DNA of 64,000 bases from JANQQN01 sp964519665 (GTDB lineage Bacteria > Myxococcota > Kuafuiibacteriia > Kuafuiibacteriales > Kuafuiibacteriaceae), in NCBI GenBank assembly GCA_964519665.1, contig CAZFIV010000001.1:124001-188000 (forward strand), given 5' to 3'. The position numbers were made by a program, and so were the translations under genes. Shown here in pieces: positions 34,102 to 42,179 of the stretch. Below the pieces are notes generated by a model that had not been told where the DNA came from, did no database searches, and saw only the letters and a list, made by a program, of their open reading frames with translations. The first letter of the stretch is position 1. Every line of letters starts with the position of its first letter.

Positions 34102-34899
34102 TTTGCTCCTTGACCGATGGTAAGGGTACGACCTGCTGTGTCGGAGGTTACAGCTTCGATCGAGAAAATCGTCCACCGATCGTTTGTAGCGGCGCAGAAT
34201 ACGGACCTCAGGCGGCTGGCCGCGGAGCGGCGACCGAATCGCGCCCCGATCCGCTCGGCCCATGACGTTCGTCCTCCCCGAGGTCAGCGGGACCGGCAAC
34301 AGGATCGCAACGTCGCCGTGCGGATTTGGCTGGCGCCCAAAACCGACCGGAGCGGGCAGGTGCGGTAACATAAATTCAAATCCGGAGACCTGGCGCTACT
34401 CGCTCAGGGACCGGCGTACGAGAATCTATTCAATGTTTGGCTGCCTTCTCCGGCGCGTCCTGGACGGACCGAATCATTCCGCCTCGACCAACCGAAAATC
34501 GATTCCTCGAGCCAGATTTTCCGGAGGCCCTTACGCGGATTCCCGCGAGCAATACCGTCTGCGCCGGTCATCTGCGGGGCGACCATCGTCTCACGCCGCG
34601 CTCGCTCTGCTTCGTCCGGCGGATATTTTCGCCACCCCTCGTTTTTCGGTCCCCACTCACATCGTGTTCGGGTACGGGGGTCTCCAGATGAGGTGGAAGG
34701 GGGGCGAAGCCCAGGTGAACGCGGGCTTCGCGGAGCAGTACCGGTCGGTAGCGGGGCAGTGGGACTTGACGGAGGGCGGTCCGATTGGATTCTTGGCGGA
34801 CGGCGAGCGCGCAGGCCTCACAAGGTTCCGGTGGGCTTTGTCGGTTCTTCCCGGGGTTCGAGGGTGCTCGACTCGAGCTGACCCTGCGGCTGTAACACG
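34102..34899. other. About 800 bp without a convincing gene
   Basis: This is the longest gap in the window. GC falls visibly around 34370-34600 compared with the flanks. A 213-codon plus-strand frame (34262-34903) crosses it and ends in ATGA overlap with the exchanger gene. Its product is Arg/Ser-rich with no recognisable motif, and competing frames are equally open. It holds the divergent promoters of the NrsF-like gene and the exchanger gene. It may contain a decayed gene, an unannotated RNA or just spacer; I see no hairpin strong enough to choose. Confidence 0.5.
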
Positions 34900-36024
34900 A
34901 TGATTGCATGGCTTGATTTTGGCTGGCTGATTCTCGGCTTCGTCGGCGTTACCGTCGGAGCGGACATCTTCGTTGGCGGCGCGGCTGGGATCGCGCGTCG
35001 CTTCGGCATATCGCCCCTTCTGGTGGGGCTGACGATCGTGGCCCTCGGAACGAGCGCGCCCGAGATCGCGGTCAATGTGACCGCGGCCGTGCGGGGGCGC
35101 ACCGAGATGGCGATCGGAAATGTGCTGGGCAGCAACATTCTCAACGTGCTGGGGGTCCTCGGCCTGTGCGCGGTGTTGCGGTCGATAGTCGTCAACTCGC
35201 AGCTGGTTCGGCTCGACGTTCCGGTCATGATTGGCGCGGCGATTATGCTCGGTATCGTTTCGATGGATTTTCACGTGGGCCCGATCGAGGCGGGCGTACT
35301 GGTTCTGATGCTCGTTGGCTATACGGCGATCCAGATTCGGTTGGCGGTTCAGGACCGCCGAGCAAACGTCGCTTCCGGGCCGGCCGAGCAGTCCCCGGAG
35401 GCGTCCGAGGCCGAGCAGTCCCCGGACGGGTCGGAAGCCGGGCCGGAACGACCGATCTGGGTGAGGCTAGTTCAACTCGCGGGCGGTTCGACGCTCCTCG
35501 TCATCGGGTCGGACCGGCTGGTGCTTGGTGCGACGATGGTCGCCCGCTGGTGGGGTCTGAACGAGTTGGTCATCGGCTTGACGGTGGTTGCGGTCGGTAC
35601 TTCGCTTCCCGAGATCGCCACCTCGGTGGCCGCCACCATGAGGGGGCAGGGGGAGTTGGCGGTCGGCAACGTGGTCGGTTCCAACATCTACAACATGCTC
35701 GCGGTCGTGGGCTTAAGCGGGCTACTGGCGCAAGAGGGCCTGCCGGTGAGCGAAGCGGCCCTGTTTTTCGACATGCCGGTGATGGTCGTGACGTGCATCG
35801 CCTGCCTCCCGATATTCCTGAGCGAACACCGCATCGATCGCTGGGAGGGTGCTCTGTTCATCGGGTTCTACCTCGCCTACATCTCGTACGTGCTGCTCGC
35901 GACCAAGCACCACTCGCTAACCCAGCCGTTTGGAGCGGTGATGCTGTATTTCGTCGTACCGCTCACCGCGATCACGTTGGCCGTCACGTTGTTCCGGTCA
36001 TTGAGGCGCCCCGCCGCCTCGTAG
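34900..36024 (+). CDS. Calcium/sodium antiporter, CaCA family (YrbG-like)
   Basis: A 374-residue inner-membrane exchanger with ten or so helices in two inverted halves. Each half has the alpha-repeat: ALGTSAPEIAVN with GNVLGSNILN in the first, AVGTSLPEIATS with GNVVGSNIYN in the second. These acidic residues bind the cations. The central cytoplasmic loop (about 155-185) contains a small internal duplication (AEQSPEASE / AEQSPDGSE) and is acidic. It should export Ca2+ in exchange for Na+ or H+. ATG 34900 directly precedes the first helix; no strong ribosome binding site. Confidence 0.92.
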   Translation: MIAWLDFGWLILGFVGVTVGADIFVGGAAGIARRFGISPLLVGLTIVALGTSAPEIAVNVTAAVRGRTEMAIGNVLGSNILNVLGVLGLCAVLRSIVVNSQLVRLDVPVMIGAAIMLGIVSMDFHVGPIEAGVLVLMLVGYTAIQIRLAVQDRRANVASGPAEQSPEASEAEQSPDGSEAGPERPIWVRLVQLAGGSTLLVIGSDRLVLGATMVARWWGLNELVIGLTVVAVGTSLPEIATSVAATMRGQGELAVGNVVGSNIYNMLAVVGLSGLLAQEGLPVSEAALFFDMPVMVVTCIACLPIFLSEHRIDRWEGALFIGFYLAYISYVLLATKHHSLTQPFGAVMLYFVVPLTAITLAVTLFRSLRRPAAS

Positions 36025-36085
36025 GGCGGTTTTCAGGGTGGCTCGCCCACCGGTTGACCTGCTTGCTCCGCGCCATGAAGGTGCG

Positions 36086-37414
36086 ATGGTGCAGACGAGC
36101 CAAAGTAACTTTTCCGACTTGTACCGGTCGCACGTCGAGACCATTACCGCCCGCGCCCAGCGCGCCCTCGCCGAGCAGGGCTACGATGGCGTGGTCATTC
36201 ATTCCGGCCGGCTTCAGCGCAAGTCACCCTTCGATGATCAGGACTGGCCCTTTCGACCGGTGCCCATGTTCGCCCACTGGAGTCCGCTCCGCTGGCCGGA
36301 CTCCGCGGTGATCGTCACGGCCCACGGGGTCGAGCTTTGTGCGCTCGAGGTTACCGACTTCTGGGAGAAGCCGGCGGTGCCCGATTGGGATCTGTTGCGA
36401 AGCGGCATGAAGGTTCGAACCATTCAGCGGGCCGAGCATACGAAGGCCTCATTGCCGGTGGGAAAGGTCGCTTTCATCGGTCACGAGGGCGAGGTTGCAC
36501 ATGAGCTCGGGCTCGATCCCGAACACGTGAATCCGGGTGGTCTTCGGGTGGCCCTCGAAGACACGCGGGTCGAGAAGACCGCGTACGAAGTCCGAATGAT
36601 GACTGAGGCGAGCCTTCGGGGGGCTCGCGGGCACCGGCGGGTCGAGGCGGAGTTCCTGGCCGGCGAGCGCAGCGAGCTTCTGCTGCACCTCGCTTTTCTT
36701 CAGGCCAGCCAGCAGGACGACGCGGATGCGCCCTACAAGGGCATCGTAGCCCTCGGCCGAGCCGCCGCCACTCTGCATCACAACGTTTATGAAGACCGAC
36801 CCGGTGCGGGCTCGCTGCTGGTTGACGCGGGGGCGACCTTTCACGGTTATCCGTGCGACATCACACGGACCCATTGCGCGCCGACCGCCAGTGAAGCTTT
36901 CAAGGACCTCAAGGCGGCCATGGAGGACCTTCAGCGGGAGACGATCGAGGACATCGAGGTTGGCAAGGGGTACGAGGACCTCCATGACGCCTGTCATCGT
37001 CGTCTGGCCGACGTCTTGGTGGCCCACGGTCTCGTAACATGCTCGCCGGCGGCGACGGTCGACCAAGGTCTGACCCGCGCCTTCTTCCCGCACGGATTGG
37101 GCCACTCGCTGGGCGTGCAGGTGCACGACGTCTCATGTCGCAAGCGCGAACCGCGACCAGAGAATCGCTTCCTCCGGCACACCGGCACCATCACCGCGGG
37201 TCAGGTGTTTACCATCGAGCCCGGGCTATATTTCATCGACCGGCTGCTAGAGCCGCTCCGGGCGAGCCCGGCCGGCGCCGATGTCGCCTGGGACACCGTG
37301 GCCGCGCTGGCGCCCTACGGCGGGATTCGTATCGAAGACAACATCCACGTGACCCCCGCTGGTATTCGGAATCTCACTCGGGAGGCTTTCGCATCGACGT
37401 CGGAGTACGACTGA
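36086..37414 (+). CDS. pepQ: Xaa-Pro dipeptidase (M24 family, PepQ type)
   Basis: A 442-residue dinuclear metallopeptidase cleaving dipeptides with C-terminal proline; organophosphate diesterase activity is a known side reaction. Metal ligands are in VDAGATFHGYPCDITRT (two Asp), HGLGHSLGVQVHD (His), FTIEPGLYF (Glu) and IRIEDN (Glu). Length matches E. coli PepQ (443), and the N-domain is the creatinase/prolidase type. ATG 36086 gives the standard N-terminus; an in-frame start further upstream adds non-conserved residues. Its 3' end overlaps the convergent nitrilase gene by 41 bp. Confidence 0.93.
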   Translation: MVQTSQSNFSDLYRSHVETITARAQRALAEQGYDGVVIHSGRLQRKSPFDDQDWPFRPVPMFAHWSPLRWPDSAVIVTAHGVELCALEVTDFWEKPAVPDWDLLRSGMKVRTIQRAEHTKASLPVGKVAFIGHEGEVAHELGLDPEHVNPGGLRVALEDTRVEKTAYEVRMMTEASLRGARGHRRVEAEFLAGERSELLLHLAFLQASQQDDADAPYKGIVALGRAAATLHHNVYEDRPGAGSLLVDAGATFHGYPCDITRTHCAPTASEAFKDLKAAMEDLQRETIEDIEVGKGYEDLHDACHRRLADVLVAHGLVTCSPAATVDQGLTRAFFPHGLGHSLGVQVHDVSCRKREPRPENRFLRHTGTITAGQVFTIEPGLYFIDRLLEPLRASPAGADVAWDTVAALAPYGGIRIEDNIHVTPAGIRNLTREAFASTSEYD

Positions 37415-38348
37415 TCCGGTCGCTGACGGGGAGCCTCTCCCGGCGGTCGACCTTCAGCGAAAACACGTCGGGCCGAGAGTAGTGGCCGACCACATCCAGG
37501 TCGTACTTCGCACGGACGATCTCGGCGAGGTCGACGTCTGCCATGACGACCCTCTCCGTCCCGTACTCCACGTCGGTGATCAGGTTGCCATAGGGATCGA
37601 CGATGCAGCTGCCCCCGCGGATGAGCACGGCCTCGCCGTCGTCGCCGTAGGTGGTCGGAAAGTCGGTTGGATAGTCGCGGCGGCGGGCGAACTGGCACGC
37701 GGACAGGACGAAGCATCGGCCCTCGGTGGCAATATGCCGCATCGTCGGAATCCAGGAGTCGCGGTCGTCGACCGTGGGCGCACAGTAGAGCTGCACGCCG
37801 TCGGCGTACAGACTCATGCGAAGCGCGGGCATGTAGTTCTCCCAACAGATCGCGGCGGCCACTCGGCCCGCGGGGCTGTCGACCGGAGCTAACGTCGAGC
37901 CGTCGCCCTGGCCCCAGATGAGGCGCTCGCTGCCGGTTGGCATCAGCTTTCGGTGCTTGCCGAGGAGCCGTCCGTCGGCGCCGACATAAAGGGCTGTGCA
38001 GTATAGGGTGTGCCCGTCCCGCTCGATGACCCCGACGACCATCGTGAGTTGGTGCCGCTCGGCGATCGTGGCGATGCGCTCGGCCTGCGGGCCGCCCAGA
38101 TCGAGAGCTGCTTCGAAGTACCGCTGGAACCAGGTTCGGCCCTCGGGCCGACGAAACCCGACCCTCGCTCCAAAGTCACCGCCTTTTGGGTAGCCGGTCA
38201 GGAAGGCTTCAGGAAACACGATCAATCGCGCTCCCTGGTCGGCGGCCTGGCCGCATATCGCGTCGAGTCGGTCGATCCCGGCATCGAGGTCAAAAGCCGG
38301 GGCTGCTGCCTGCACCACAGCGACCCGCTGAACATGGCTCATTGTCAT
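37374..38348 (-). CDS. Nitrilase (carbon-nitrogen hydrolase superfamily)
   Basis: A 324-residue cytosolic enzyme with the Glu-Lys-Cys triad: Glu47 in IVFPEAFLTGYP, Lys134 in KHRKLMPT and Cys168 in AAICWENYMP. The CWEN(Y/L)MP context and the GYPKG segment are those of branch-1 nitrilases, which convert nitriles R-CN to acid and ammonia, rather than amidases or NAD synthetase domains. It may detoxify or use plant or microbial nitriles. Start ATG 38348 (or 38342) is only 11 bp from the divergent debranching-enzyme ATG. The 3' end overlaps pepQ by 41 bp. Confidence 0.9.
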   Translation of the reverse strand: MTMSHVQRVAVVQAAAPAFDLDAGIDRLDAICGQAADQGARLIVFPEAFLTGYPKGGDFGARVGFRRPEGRTWFQRYFEAALDLGGPQAERIATIAERHQLTMVVGVIERDGHTLYCTALYVGADGRLLGKHRKLMPTGSERLIWGQGDGSTLAPVDSPAGRVAAAICWENYMPALRMSLYADGVQLYCAPTVDDRDSWIPTMRHIATEGRCFVLSACQFARRRDYPTDFPTTYGDDGEAVLIRGGSCIVDPYGNLITDVEYGTERVVMADVDLAEIVRAKYDLDVVGHYSRPDVFSLKVDRRERLPVSDRISRTPTSMRKPPE

Positions 38349-38359
38349 CGCGTAACCAA

Positions 38360-40297
38360 ATGTCGGCTTCGCTCATCATCCACGCAACCATGGACGCCTT
38401 TGCACCGGATACGGAACGTGAATGGCTCGAGGCCGACGGGCTGGGGGGCTTCGCTAGCGGAACCGTCTCGACCATTCGGACCCGGCGTTATCATGCGCTG
38501 TTGCTGACCGCGGAGACGCCGCCGAGCGACCGGTGGGTGCTGGTCAACGGCGTCGAAGCCTGGCTCGAAATAAACGGTCACCGATATTCCCTGACGAGCC
38601 AGTCGTACGGCGGGGCTGTCGTGCATCCCGATGGAGTATCTCGGATTCGTTCGTTCCGCGCCGAACCCTGGCCTACCTGGACCTACCGGGTCGATGACGC
38701 GGACCTGACCCACGAAGTATTCGCCGTGTTTGGCCAGCCGGCGACCGTTTTGCGGTGGACAGGCCAGGCCATGCCGGGGCCGGTGCGGCTCTTCGTTCGG
38801 CTTCTGATGTCGGGCCGGGACCCGCACCAGCTGCATCATGCGTCCGACGGGTTCGAGTTCGGAGTTTCGGTGGATCGCGGCCGATTCTCGTTCACGAGCT
38901 ATCCGGGCGTGCCGCCGGTCCACGTGGCGACGACCGCTCGCTATACCCACGCTCCCGAGTGGTATCGCAATTTCTTCTATCGAGTAGAGGCCGAACGTGG
39001 CCTCGACAATGGCGAAGACCTGGCGTCGCCCGGCGTCTTCGAGTTCGACCTTTCGAATGGCCCTGCCTCCCTGGTCCTGTCGAGCGACCCCGAAGTGTTG
39101 TCGGGCGGTCCGGTCGAAACGCTGGCCGAGGGCCTCGTTCGCCAGGAGCGCAGCCGCCGCGAGAAGCATCCGGATGCCCTGGCTCGGGCCGCCGAGAGCT
39201 ATGTCGTCAAGCGAGGCAACAACCTGACGGTCATCGCGGGCTATCCGTGGTTTGGCGACTGGGGCCGCGACACCTTCATCGCTCTTCGCGGGCTTCGGCA
39301 TCTGCCGAACGGTCCCCAACGCGCCGAAGCGATCCTCACCGAGTGGGCCACCGTGGTGTCGAAGGGCATGCTCCCCAATCGATTCCCGGACCGTGGTGAC
39401 GAACCCGAGTACAACTCGGTCGACGCGTCCCTATGGTACGTCCTTGCCGTTCGCGATCATATGGACAGCGGGAGAGTCGAGGGCGCCGTCGCGACCGAGC
39501 TGATGGCCGCGGTGACCGCTATTTTGGATGGCTATGCTTCGGGAACGCGATTCGGGATTCGCGCGGACGCCGACGGTTTATTGCGGGCCGGGGTGCAGGG
39601 CGTCCAGCTTACGTGGATGGATGCCAAAGTCGGAGATTGGGTCGTCACCCCACGGATCGGAAAACCGGTCGAGGTCCAGGCCCTGTGGCTGAACGCGCTC
39701 GATTTCGCCCAGCGCCACGACTCCCGGTTCGAGGCCCCGCTGCGCGCCGGGCTAACTTCCTTTCGGGAGCGCTTCGACGATCCGTCGCTCGGTCACCTTC
39801 TCGACGTCGTCGACGTCGACCACGAACCTGGCCGGATCGATGGGCGGTTCCGGCCGAACCAGGTCTTGGCCCTCGGGGGCCTTCCGCTCTCGCTCGTGGA
39901 CCGACAACGTTCCCGCGCGATTCTCGATCGCGTCGAAGACGTCCTGTGGACGCCGATGGGGCTCAGAAGCCTCGCCCCGGGAGAAGCGCAGTATGTGGCC
40001 CGGTACGAAGGCGGCGTCCGGGAGCGGGATGGCGCCTATCACCAGGGAACCGTGTGGCCGTGGCTGACCGGCCCCTTCGTTGATGCGTGGGTGTGGAGCC
40101 GGGGCGGTGGCGTCGAAGTGGAGCGGGAAGCGCGACGCCGGTTCGTCACGCCCCTCTTCGGCCACCTCCAAGACGCTGGGCTGGGTCATGTCAGCGAGAT
40201 CGCCGACGCGGCATCGCCCCATGTCGCTCGGGGTGCACCGTTCCAAGCTTGGTCGGTCACTGAACTGCTTCGCCTCGACCGCACCTTGGCGCAGTAA
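38360..40297 (+). CDS. Glycogen debranching enzyme, GH133-type amylo-alpha-1,6-glucosidase
   Basis: A 645-residue protein. The N-terminal beta domain (EWLEADGLGGFASGTVSTIRTRRYHALL, quoted here as separate motif blocks EWLEADGLGG and TRRYHALL) is the GDE N-terminal family. The C-terminal (alpha/alpha) barrel has YPWFGDWGRDTFIALRG, DASLWYVLA, TWMDAK and GAYHQGTVWPWLTGP, all diagnostic of bacterial/archaeal amylo-1,6-glucosidases. It would remove alpha-1,6 branches of glycogen. The start is ATG 38360 or ATG 38390; neither has a ribosome binding site. First of six closely packed plus-strand genes. Confidence 0.9.
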   Translation: MSASLIIHATMDAFAPDTEREWLEADGLGGFASGTVSTIRTRRYHALLLTAETPPSDRWVLVNGVEAWLEINGHRYSLTSQSYGGAVVHPDGVSRIRSFRAEPWPTWTYRVDDADLTHEVFAVFGQPATVLRWTGQAMPGPVRLFVRLLMSGRDPHQLHHASDGFEFGVSVDRGRFSFTSYPGVPPVHVATTARYTHAPEWYRNFFYRVEAERGLDNGEDLASPGVFEFDLSNGPASLVLSSDPEVLSGGPVETLAEGLVRQERSRREKHPDALARAAESYVVKRGNNLTVIAGYPWFGDWGRDTFIALRGLRHLPNGPQRAEAILTEWATVVSKGMLPNRFPDRGDEPEYNSVDASLWYVLAVRDHMDSGRVEGAVATELMAAVTAILDGYASGTRFGIRADADGLLRAGVQGVQLTWMDAKVGDWVVTPRIGKPVEVQALWLNALDFAQRHDSRFEAPLRAGLTSFRERFDDPSLGHLLDVVDVDHEPGRIDGRFRPNQVLALGGLPLSLVDRQRSRAILDRVEDVLWTPMGLRSLAPGEAQYVARYEGGVRERDGAYHQGTVWPWLTGPFVDAWVWSRGGGVEVEREARRRFVTPLFGHLQDAGLGHVSEIADAASPHVARGAPFQAWSVTELLRLDRTLAQ

Positions 40298-40306
40298 GAA
40301 GACACC

Positions 40307-41089
40307 ATGCTCGAACGAATCCAACGGTGCTGGCCGATGTACGTCATCGAAGCCGGCGGTCTCGGCGTGTTCATGATCTCGGCGTGCGTTTTTGCCACGC
40401 TGCTGGAGTACGAGTTCTCGCCGGTCCATCAGGCCATCGGCAATCCAGACCTTCGTCGAGCTCTGATGGGAGCGGCGATGGGACTGACTGCGGTGGGGAT
40501 CATTTATAGCCCCTGGGGCAAACGCTCGGGGGCGCACATCAATCCCGCGGTGACGTTGACCTTCTACCGGCTGGATAAGGTCGAGCCCGTCGATGCTGTT
40601 TTCTATGTCGTCTTCCAATTCATCGGAGGCGCGGCTGGGGTGTGGCTGTCGTACTTGGTCCTCGGGGACTGGCTGGCCGCCCCCACGGTGTCATATGTCG
40701 TCACCCTGCCCAGCACCCAGTATGGGATCGGTGTGGCGTTCCTCGCCGAGTTTCTTATCTCGGCCGGGTTGATGTCAGCCGTTCTGATCACCAGCAACCA
40801 TCCCCGCCTGCAGGCGTATACGGGTGCGACCGCGGGCCTCTTGGTGGGAGTATACATTCTGGTCGAAGCCCCGCTCTCGGGCATGAGTATGAATCCAGCC
40901 CGGAGCGTGGGGTCGGCGGTGGTCGCCGGTCAATGGACCGCGATGTGGATCTACTTCGTTGCGCCCATCTCGGGAATGCTGCTCGCCGCCGAAGTGTACG
41001 CGCGGATAAGTCGCCGCGTACACTGCGCCAAGCTGCAGCACGATTCCCTGATGGGTCGCGATTGCCATTTCAAAAACTGCGGCGGGTAG
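40307..41089 (+). CDS. MIP-family aquaporin with a Cys/His-rich tail
   Basis: A 260-residue channel with six helices and both NPA loops: SGAHINPAVTLTFYRL (first) and SGMSMNPARSVGSA (second). The residue pattern after the second NPA (Arg in NPARSVG) is the selectivity-filter Arg. Water versus glycerol selectivity is unclear; the short loops favour aquaporin. The C-terminal about 25 residues carry a CxxxxH...C-H-x4-C type cluster (CAKLQHDSL, DCHFKNC), unusual for MIP proteins. It begins 9 bp after the debranching gene, so it is co-transcribed and perhaps part of an osmotic response. Confidence 0.9.
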   Translation: MLERIQRCWPMYVIEAGGLGVFMISACVFATLLEYEFSPVHQAIGNPDLRRALMGAAMGLTAVGIIYSPWGKRSGAHINPAVTLTFYRLDKVEPVDAVFYVVFQFIGGAAGVWLSYLVLGDWLAAPTVSYVVTLPSTQYGIGVAFLAEFLISAGLMSAVLITSNHPRLQAYTGATAGLLVGVYILVEAPLSGMSMNPARSVGSAVVAGQWTAMWIYFVAPISGMLLAAEVYARISRRVHCAKLQHDSLMGRDCHFKNCGG

Positions 41090-41123
41090 CTCCAAGCCCG
41101 GTCCGCTCGAGATAGGAGACTCT

Positions 41124-42170
41124 ATGAATCGCTGGTTGAAGTTGGTGGCGCTGTCCGTCGCCTTGCTGGTTTCCGCGTGCGCAGGCTCGTCGGTGGGGCC
41201 GACCACGCAGGCGACATCGTCGTCGCCCGCCGACGGGTCCACTCCCGCGGTGACCGGGTTCGGATTTACCGTCGCCGACCTCGAAGCATCGACGAAGTTC
41301 TTTGTCGATGTTCTGGGGGCCAAGGAAGTCGCCCGCAAGAACGCGAGGGGCGCAGAGTTCGAAGCCCTCACCGGCATCGACGGAGCCTTCGCAGACGCGG
41401 TGGTCCTCCGAGTCGGAGAGGAAGTCGTCACTTTGACCGACTATGCCGCGCAAGGGGACCCGACCCGCGCGGATGCGGTCAGCAATGACCTGGACTTCCA
41501 ACACCTGGCCCTCGTGGTTCGCGACATGGACGCGGCGCACCAGGCGGTGGTCGAAGCCGGTGTTCGCCCCGTCTCGCGTCGGGGACCGCAACGGATCCCG
41601 GACTCTAACGCCGCTGCAGCCGGGATCCGGGCCTTCTATTTTCGCGACGCCGAAGCGCACCCCTTAGAGCTGATTTGGTTTCCCGCTGGCAAGGGCGCCG
41701 GGCGCTGGCACGCACCGAGTGGTCCGCTGGTGCTCGGTATCGACCACAGCGCCATCGCGGTGGCATCGACCGATGCGAGCCTTGAGTTTTACCGCGATGT
41801 GATCGGCCTCCGCGTGGCCGGCAACAGTCTCAACGAAGGTGTCGAGCAAGAACGGTTGAGCGGCGTGGACGGCGCTCGGGTTCGCATCACGGGACTTCGC
41901 GGCGCCTCGGGACCGGGGGTCGAGTTTCTCGAGTACCTGCAGCCCGGACCCGGCCGCGCGCGCCCCATCGGTTCGACGGTGCGCGACCTATTCCACTGGG
42001 AAACGACCATCGCGGTCAATGACATCGAAGCGACACGACGGCGTCTGCAGGCGGCCGGGTTCGAGGTCTTGTCGACCCGCCCTGCGGCTTGCGACCTGTG
42101 CCTGGTGGAGGCTCAGGCCCTGTTGGTGCGCGACCCGGACGGTCACGCGGTTCGCTTGGTGGAGCGCTAG
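41124..42170 (+). CDS. Two-domain VOC (glyoxalase-like) lipoprotein
   Basis: A 348-residue exported protein. The signal peptide ends in lipobox LLVSAC (Cys about residue 19). Two vicinal-oxygen-chelate modules follow, about 45-190 (FTVADLEASTKFFVDVLGA... HLALVVRDMDAAH... HPLELIWFP) and about 205-348 (HSAIAVASTDASLEFYRDVIGL... WETTIAVNDIEA... DPDGHAVRLVE). The His/Glu pattern in both could bind a metal. VOC enzymes are usually cytosolic, so an extracytoplasmic lipoprotein form is unusual. A taggag ribosome binding site precedes ATG 41124. Reaction unknown. Confidence 0.82.
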   Translation: MNRWLKLVALSVALLVSACAGSSVGPTTQATSSSPADGSTPAVTGFGFTVADLEASTKFFVDVLGAKEVARKNARGAEFEALTGIDGAFADAVVLRVGEEVVTLTDYAAQGDPTRADAVSNDLDFQHLALVVRDMDAAHQAVVEAGVRPVSRRGPQRIPDSNAAAAGIRAFYFRDAEAHPLELIWFPAGKGAGRWHAPSGPLVLGIDHSAIAVASTDASLEFYRDVIGLRVAGNSLNEGVEQERLSGVDGARVRITGLRGASGPGVEFLEYLQPGPGRARPIGSTVRDLFHWETTIAVNDIEATRRRLQAAGFEVLSTRPAACDLCLVEAQALLVRDPDGHAVRLVER

Positions 42171-42179
42171 GAGAGAGTC

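Noticed and set aside
34262..34903. A 213-codon frame in the gap before the exchanger gene
   Set aside because: Arg/Ser-rich product, no family motif, other frames equally open and lower GC; not enough to call a gene.
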